From: Actinomycetota bacterium
GTDB taxonomy: Bacteria; Actinomycetota; Geothermincolia; Geothermincolales; RBG-13-55-18
Reading direction: 5' to 3'
Length of the DNA stretch: 64,000 bases
NCBI GenBank assembly: GCA_014360645.1
Contig: JACIXD010000015.1
Coordinates: 43,192 to 107,191 of the forward strand
Positions 60,434 to 64,000 of this stretch are shown here, one piece after another. Numbering within the stretch: the first letter of the stretch is position 1; the number at the start of each line of letters is the position of its first letter. Below the pieces are notes generated by a model. It did no database searches. It worked only from the letters and a program-made list of their open reading frames with translations, and had not been told where the DNA came from. The position numbers were made by a program, and so were the translations under genes.

Positions 60434-60907
60434 TCAGCTCACCCCCTTCGTGGGACGGAAATACCTCACGTCGAGGATCCTGCCCTCCCTCTCGTCCGCG
60501 AACACCGCCTCCACGCGCATGCCCGTCGCCAGTCCGCCTTCCTCGAACTCGTAGAGGAGGTGCAGGAAGCCCGTATCGGCCCCGTCGAGCCTGATCACCC
60601 CGTAGCCGTAGGGCAGAGGCAGGGGAGCGAGCTGGGGGTGCTGCCTCCGCACCACGGTGTAGGTCTCCAGGGTCCCCGCCGATCCCAGCTCCACCCATTC
60701 CGAGCACTCGGCGAAGCAGTCCGGGCAGTTGCGGCGCGGTATATGATAGACCTTGCCGCAGGCCCCGCATTTCGTGCCCAGGAACTTCCTCTCGTCGCGC
60801 AGGGACTCGAAGTAACGCGTCCCCACCTCGCCCGCGAACCAGCGGTAGGGCACCTTGATGCGCCCCTCCATCACCACCAGTTCCTGATCCTCGCGCCAGT
60901 CTCCCAT
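60434..60907 (-). CDS. DUF35 (Zn-ribbon OB-fold) protein, upstream pair
   Basis: A 157-aa protein from the ATG at 60907 (AAGGAGCGTGGAG before it). It has YRWFAGEVGTRYFESLRDER, zinc ribbon CGACGKVYHIPRRNCPDC and OB-fold segments LETYTVVRRQHPQ and LPYGYGVIRLDGADT. It parallels the DUF35 protein at 57616. Its stop abuts the start of the thiolase-like gene at 60433, so the pair is translated together. Confidence 0.92.
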   Translation of the reverse strand: MGDWREDQELVVMEGRIKVPYRWFAGEVGTRYFESLRDERKFLGTKCGACGKVYHIPRRNCPDCFAECSEWVELGSAGTLETYTVVRRQHPQLAPLPLPYGYGVIRLDGADTGFLHLLYEFEEGGLATGMRVEAVFADEREGRILDVRYFRPTKGVS

Positions 60908-61068
60908 CTCCACGCTCCTTCCTTTCCCCAAGAAGCCGTTTTCATCATCCCGGGGGCCTGCCGGATTCTCCCAGTCGGGGTCAGTTCTCCGTTTTCCTGC
61001 CCTCGCGGACCTCAGCGCCCCGCCGCTACCGTGTCCCGCGAGGCCGGCGTCAGCGGCGACACCTCGCC

Positions 61069-61695
61069 CTAGGCGGTCGCGGGCTCGCGTTTTCTCGCCG
61101 CCCGCACCGGCTTGCGGCTCGCCCGTTCCTTGAGGCAGCCCTTCATGACGAGGTCGAAGAACATGCCGGCGATCTCCTCGGCGCTGAACTTTCCCTCCGG
61201 GCTGTACCAGTCGAAGAGCCAGTTGCACATGCCGGAGATGGCCCGCACCACCATGGGCACCTCCATCTCCCGGAAGAGGCCCGTCTCGATGCCCTCCTGC
61301 AGGAGCTGCCGGTAATAGTCCTGGTACTCGCGGCTGAGGGAACGGATGAACCTCCGCTTCTCCTCCGGAAGCTCGCTCTCCTCGGCCAGGTAGACGGTGG
61401 TCATGTCGCTGTTGGCGGAGAACATGCTCACATGCCAGGTGAGCAGCTTCTTCAGCTTTTCCTCGATGCCCGCGTCCTCGGCCATGATCTGCTTGGCACC
61501 CTCGATGAGCTGTTCCACCGCGGACTCGCAGATGGCGTAGAGGAGGTCGTGCTTGGTCTTGATGTAGTAATAGAGGGCGGGCTTGGTCACGTTGAGCTCG
61601 TAGGCGATGTCGTCCATGGTGGTGGCCCGGTAGCCTTTCTCGCGGAAGAGGCGGGCCGACACCGCCAGGATCTCGTCCCATCGCGATCTGTTCAT
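61069..61695 (-). CDS. TetR-family transcriptional regulator
   Basis: A 208-aa regulator: N-terminal helix-turn-helix RATTMDDIAYELNVTKPALY and YYIKTKHDLLYAICE, then a C-terminal ligand domain (WLFDWYSPEGKFSAEEIAGM) typical of fatty-acyl-type regulators such as KstR2/FadR. It lies 18 bases after the acyl-CoA dehydrogenase gene and so belongs to the operon that starts at the palindromic operator at 63012-63029; autoregulation by an acyl-CoA is likely. Confidence 0.92.
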   Translation of the reverse strand: MNRSRWDEILAVSARLFREKGYRATTMDDIAYELNVTKPALYYYIKTKHDLLYAICESAVEQLIEGAKQIMAEDAGIEEKLKKLLTWHVSMFSANSDMTTVYLAEESELPEEKRRFIRSLSREYQDYYRQLLQEGIETGLFREMEVPMVVRAISGMCNWLFDWYSPEGKFSAEEIAGMFFDLVMKGCLKERASRKPVRAARKREPATA

Positions 61696-61713
61696 ATGAT
61701 GCCTCCGCTTTCC

Positions 61714-62868
61714 TCAGTACAGGCCCATGGTGGTGGCGATGATCTCCCGCATGATCTCGTCGGTGCCGCCGCCGATGCGCGCGATGCGCATGTCCCGCCA
61801 TGCCTTCTGCGCCGGATATTCCATCATGTATCCGTATCCCCCCATGATCTGGAGGGCCTCGTCCGTAACCTGGAAGGCCACGCGGGTGCCGATGAGCTTG
61901 GCCATGGAGATCTCCTTCACCGGGTACTCGCCCTTGTCATAACGCCAGGCGGTGATGTAGGCGAGGGACTTGGCGGCCTCCAGCTCGGTGGCTAGATCGG
62001 CCACGCGGTGGGCGATGGCCTGGTTCTTGATGATAGGCTTTCCGAACTGCACCCGTTCCCTGGCGTAGTCGATGGCCTGCTGCAGGGTGACCTCGGCGAT
62101 GGCGATGACCGCCACCGCCACGATGAGCCGCTCTCCCTGCAGCTCCCACATGATGTTGTAGAAGCCCCTGCCTTCCTCCCCCAGGAGGGCGCCCTCGGGG
62201 ATGACCATGTCCTCGAAGAAGATCTCCGCCGTGTCGCTGGACCACTGTCCCACCTTGTCCAGCTTGCGGGAGACCACGTATCCCGGGGTATCCGCGTCCA
62301 CCAGGAAGATGCTCATGCCCTTGTAGCCCTTCTTCTCCCGGTCGGTGCGGGCAAGCAGGGTCATGAAGTCGGCGCGGTAGCCGTTGGTGATGAAGATCTT
62401 GTTGCCGTTGACCCTCCATCCGCCGTCGATCCTCTCGGCGAAGGTCTTGACGTTGGAGACGTCCGAGCCCGCCTCCGGCTCGGTGATGCCCAGGCAGGCG
62501 ATCTTCTCGCCCTTTATGGCGGGCACGAGGTATCTCTGCTTCTGCTCCTCGGTGCCGAAGGCGAGGATGGGGGGCGTGGCCATGCCGATCTGCACCGCCA
62601 CCCCCGTGTTAACCCCGAAGGACCCGCACTTGGCCAGCTCCTCCATGAGCACCACGTTGGTGAAATAGTCGCCGCCGCCGCCGCCGTACTCCTCGGGAAA
62701 ATGCAGGCCTAGGTACCCCAGCTCCCCCAGGCGCTGGAAGACCCAGTTGGGGAAGAATCTCTCCTCCTCCCAGGCGTCCGCGTTGGGGACGAGCTCCTTG
62801 TTCACGAAATCGCGCACGCTCTGGCGCAGCATCTCGTGTTCGGCGGTGAAGAACAGGTTCTCGGCCAT
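61714..62868 (-). CDS. Acyl-CoA dehydrogenase (LCAD-type active site)
   Basis: A 384-aa protein from the ATG at 62868 (GAAGGAGGAAGGG site). FAD/substrate motifs: CLGITEPEAGSDVSNVKT and WRVNGNKIFITNGYRADF. The C-terminal region reads RIGGGTDEIMREI, with Gly where MCAD has its catalytic Glu; a Glu is present in the G helix instead (VIAIAEVTLQQAIDYA), as in long-chain and isovaleryl-CoA dehydrogenases. It introduces the alpha-beta double bond and feeds electrons to ETF. It is the first gene of the cluster after the promoter/operator. Confidence 0.93.
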   Translation of the reverse strand: MAENLFFTAEHEMLRQSVRDFVNKELVPNADAWEEERFFPNWVFQRLGELGYLGLHFPEEYGGGGGDYFTNVVLMEELAKCGSFGVNTGVAVQIGMATPPILAFGTEEQKQRYLVPAIKGEKIACLGITEPEAGSDVSNVKTFAERIDGGWRVNGNKIFITNGYRADFMTLLARTDREKKGYKGMSIFLVDADTPGYVVSRKLDKVGQWSSDTAEIFFEDMVIPEGALLGEEGRGFYNIMWELQGERLIVAVAVIAIAEVTLQQAIDYARERVQFGKPIIKNQAIAHRVADLATELEAAKSLAYITAWRYDKGEYPVKEISMAKLIGTRVAFQVTDEALQIMGGYGYMMEYPAQKAWRDMRIARIGGGTDEIMREIIATTMGLY

Positions 62869-63011
62869 GGTCCCTTCCTCCTTCGGGCTCAATGCAAGAT
62901 ACGACTCAAGTCTCACCGTGCTTCCAGCGGAGCAAGGTATGCGCGTGGCTGCGGCAGGCATTCCTCCGTGTCCCGGACCGGCGGCGGACGTACAACCCTC
63001 TGCCACCGTGT

Positions 63012-63029
63012 TTACTTAACGTTCAGTAA
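63012..63029 (-). promoter_or_regulatory. TetR-type operator
   Basis: An 18-base near-palindrome, TTACTTAAC|GTTCAGTAA, with 8 of 9 pairs matching (single mismatch at position 6). On the minus strand it begins nine bases downstream of the -10 box, so a bound repressor would block initiation. Sequence and place fit the TetR regulator encoded as the second gene of the operon. Confidence 0.75.
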
Positions 63030-63037
63030 GTAACCTT

Positions 63038-63066
63038 ATGCTACGACGGTTTTGCGCCCCTGTCAA
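63038..63066 (-). promoter_or_regulatory. Promoter of the catabolic cluster
   Basis: On the minus strand a perfect TTGACA (63061-63066), a 17-base spacer and TAGCAT (63038-63043). It is followed directly by the operator. The distance to the acyl-CoA dehydrogenase ATG is about 170 bases. Confidence 0.75.
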
Positions 63067-63262
63067 CCCTCCCCCGCTCTTTTTCCGCCCTGCCCCGGCC
63101 ATTCGTCGCCCTGCCCCGGCCGCATTTTTTCCGCCTCTCTCCGCGCGAGGGACAAGGAACGGTTTTCATGTCTTGCCGTCGCGGCTATTTCGCCTCTCCC
63201 GGCGTGCGGGGGGCGGGGGAGATGTCCCATGTCCGGGGCTGACCCCATGTCTGGTCTGCCTA
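63067..63262. other. Gap between catabolic cluster promoter and second insertion sequence
   Basis: About 200 bases, pyrimidine-rich on the plus strand, with no gene. A CTGACCCCATG motif (63238-63248), also found near the other insertion sequence, lies just before the element. Confidence 0.4.
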
Positions 63263-64000
63263 GGTTCAGAAACATGGTGGACACCCCCTATACTTGCTTT
63301 GTAGTAAAAAAAGCAGAGCAAGGAGGTGTCCAAATGAAGGGTTCACTTGGAACCACTACAAGTATCTACCACACCAGGCTTCCGGGCAGGCGAAGACTTG
63401 AGAGAATGGCCAAAATGGTGGATCTATCGAAAGAGGCCAGGGTAAGGCTTACCTGGATCGGGCATTACAAGAAGTACGGAAACGCAAGCGTCACCGCAAG
63501 AAGATTCGGAATATCAAGGAGTACCTTGTACAAGTGGGTAAAGAGGTATATCGAAAGGGGCCCCATGGGCTTGGAGAGCCTCTCCCGGGCGCCCAAAAGG
63601 AAAAGGGCTTCCACCGTCCCCTGGCATCAGGTGGAGCTCATCGTGGCCATAAGAAAGGAGCATCCCTGCTGGAGCAAGCACAAGATAGCAGTTATCCTGG
63701 CGAGGGATCACGGGATAACCCTCTCCTCTTCCACTGTGGGAAGGATCTTGAAGAGAAAGGGGCTCTACAACCAGAGGATCTCGCGCAAGAAGGCAAAGGC
63801 CGCCAAGCGACGCATACGGCGCTTAAGAGCGGAGAAATGGACGGGTAAAGCCTTTCCCGGCTTCCTCGTCCAGATAGACACCAAGCACTTGAGGTTCGGG
63901 GGGAAGAAGTTCTATCAGTTAACGGCCATAGACTGTTTTTCCCGCATCTCCTTCTGCCGCGTCTACTCCTCTGCCGGTTCTGCCTGTGCCCGGGCCTTCC
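63263..64000 (+). mobile_element. IS481-like insertion sequence, better-preserved copy, cut by window end
   Basis: The left terminal repeat GGTTCAGAAACATGGTGGAC begins at 63263. From there the sequence matches the element at 31350 with few differences but without its duplications and frameshifts. The right part lies beyond the window. Confidence 0.88.
63334..64000 (+). CDS. IS481-like transposase (5' part, intact as far as visible)
   Basis: Open from the ATG at 63334 (AAGGAGG site) to the window end, 222 codons. N-terminal helix-turn-helix (NASVTARRFGISRSTLYKWV), a second helix-turn-helix (HGITLSSSTVGRILKRKGLY), then the start of the DDE integrase core: FLVQIDTKHLRFGGKKFYQL contains the first catalytic Asp and TAIDCFSRISFCRVY follows. 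The missing part should contain the second Asp and the Glu; their likely sequence can be seen in the decayed copy (TDNGSEF, ENAFVERK). It moves the element by cut-and-paste or copy-out. Confidence 0.9.
   Translation, partial: MKGSLGTTTSIYHTRLPGRRRLERMAKMVDLSKEARVRLTWIGHYKKYGNASVTARRFGISRSTLYKWVKRYIERGPMGLESLSRAPKRKRASTVPWHQVELIVAIRKEHPCWSKHKIAVILARDHGITLSSSTVGRILKRKGLYNQRISRKKAKAAKRRIRRLRAEKWTGKAFPGFLVQIDTKHLRFGGKKFYQLTAIDCFSRISFCRVYSSAGSACARAF

Noticed and set aside
57616..60907. Ordinary acetyl-CoA acetyltransferases
   Set aside because: Both thiolase-like proteins lack the nucleophile Cys and the GHP His.
1..64000. tRNA, rRNA or prophage genes
   Set aside because: No cloverleaf-like element, rRNA segment or phage structural gene was recognised by reading; a covariance search would settle tRNAs.

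Overview
This is a 64-kb piece of a GC-rich bacterial chromosome. Gene content points to an uncultured Actinomycetota lineage, plausibly one of the anaerobic or thermophilic relatives such as Geothermincolia; that placement is inference. Reasons: high GC with strong GGAGG-type ribosome sites, a SigB/F/G-type sigma factor, type IV pilus genes, a tungstate/molybdate cofactor locus, a glycyl radical enzyme (strictly anoxic chemistry), and a secreted protein whose C-terminus resembles the repeated 'ERPMY...GGHDVVGF' modules I associate with that group. No tRNA, rRNA, CRISPR array or prophage was seen.

Layout. 0-4.3 kb: end of a ferredoxin-like gene, then a type IV pilus/type II secretion block (pseudopilin, zinc-finger membrane protein, PilB/GspE ATPase, receiver protein). 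4.7-14.6 kb: redox operon(s) on the minus strand with two FAD-linked oxidases flanking a GlcF/HdrD-like Fe-S protein, an NDP-forming acyl-CoA synthetase-like protein, and two phytoene-desaturase-like flavoproteins, each followed by a tiny membrane protein. 14.9-21.6 kb: a tungstate/molybdate locus (MobB-like GTPase, TupA-TupB-TupC, a second binding lipoprotein, MoeA) with two Moco/Tuco-type riboswitches, one with a clear terminator. 21.7-31.2 kb: PAS histidine kinase, orphan glycyl radical enzyme, chemotaxis receptor, an unknown zinc-ribbon protein, an amidase. 31.3-32.7 kb: a decayed IS481-like insertion sequence, whose better-preserved sister runs off the right edge of the window. 32.9-46.5 kb: signalling genes (zinc-ribbon membrane protein, sigma factor, response regulators, a 1097-aa MASE3 kinase, a 978-aa kinase) plus an acyl-CoA ligase.

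46.6-63.1 kb is a long minus-strand catabolic cluster. It opens with a TetR-type operator and a near-consensus promoter, followed by acyl-CoA dehydrogenase, TetR, two DUF35/thiolase-like pairs, enoyl-CoA hydratase, acyl-CoA ligase, nitronate monooxygenase-like protein, an unusual three-part flavoprotein (phytoene-desaturase-like + ferredoxin reductase + 2Fe-2S ferredoxin), a beta-keto acid cleavage enzyme, and two more phytoene-desaturase-like flavoproteins with another tiny membrane protein between them.

The most unusual content is (1) five phytoene-desaturase-like flavoproteins without any carotenoid synthesis genes, three of them followed by microproteins sharing a C-terminal LLxQ(V/L)PxxPxRY motif; (2) the three-domain fusion flavoprotein; (3) two thiolase homologues that both lost the catalytic Cys and His and are each paired with DUF35, suggesting Ltp2-like aldol cleavage of branched acyl-CoAs; and (4) the doubled cofactor riboswitches. 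I infer that the cluster activates an acyl substrate, oxidises it, cleaves it by retro-aldol and beta-keto acid reactions, and passes electrons through the flavoproteins.
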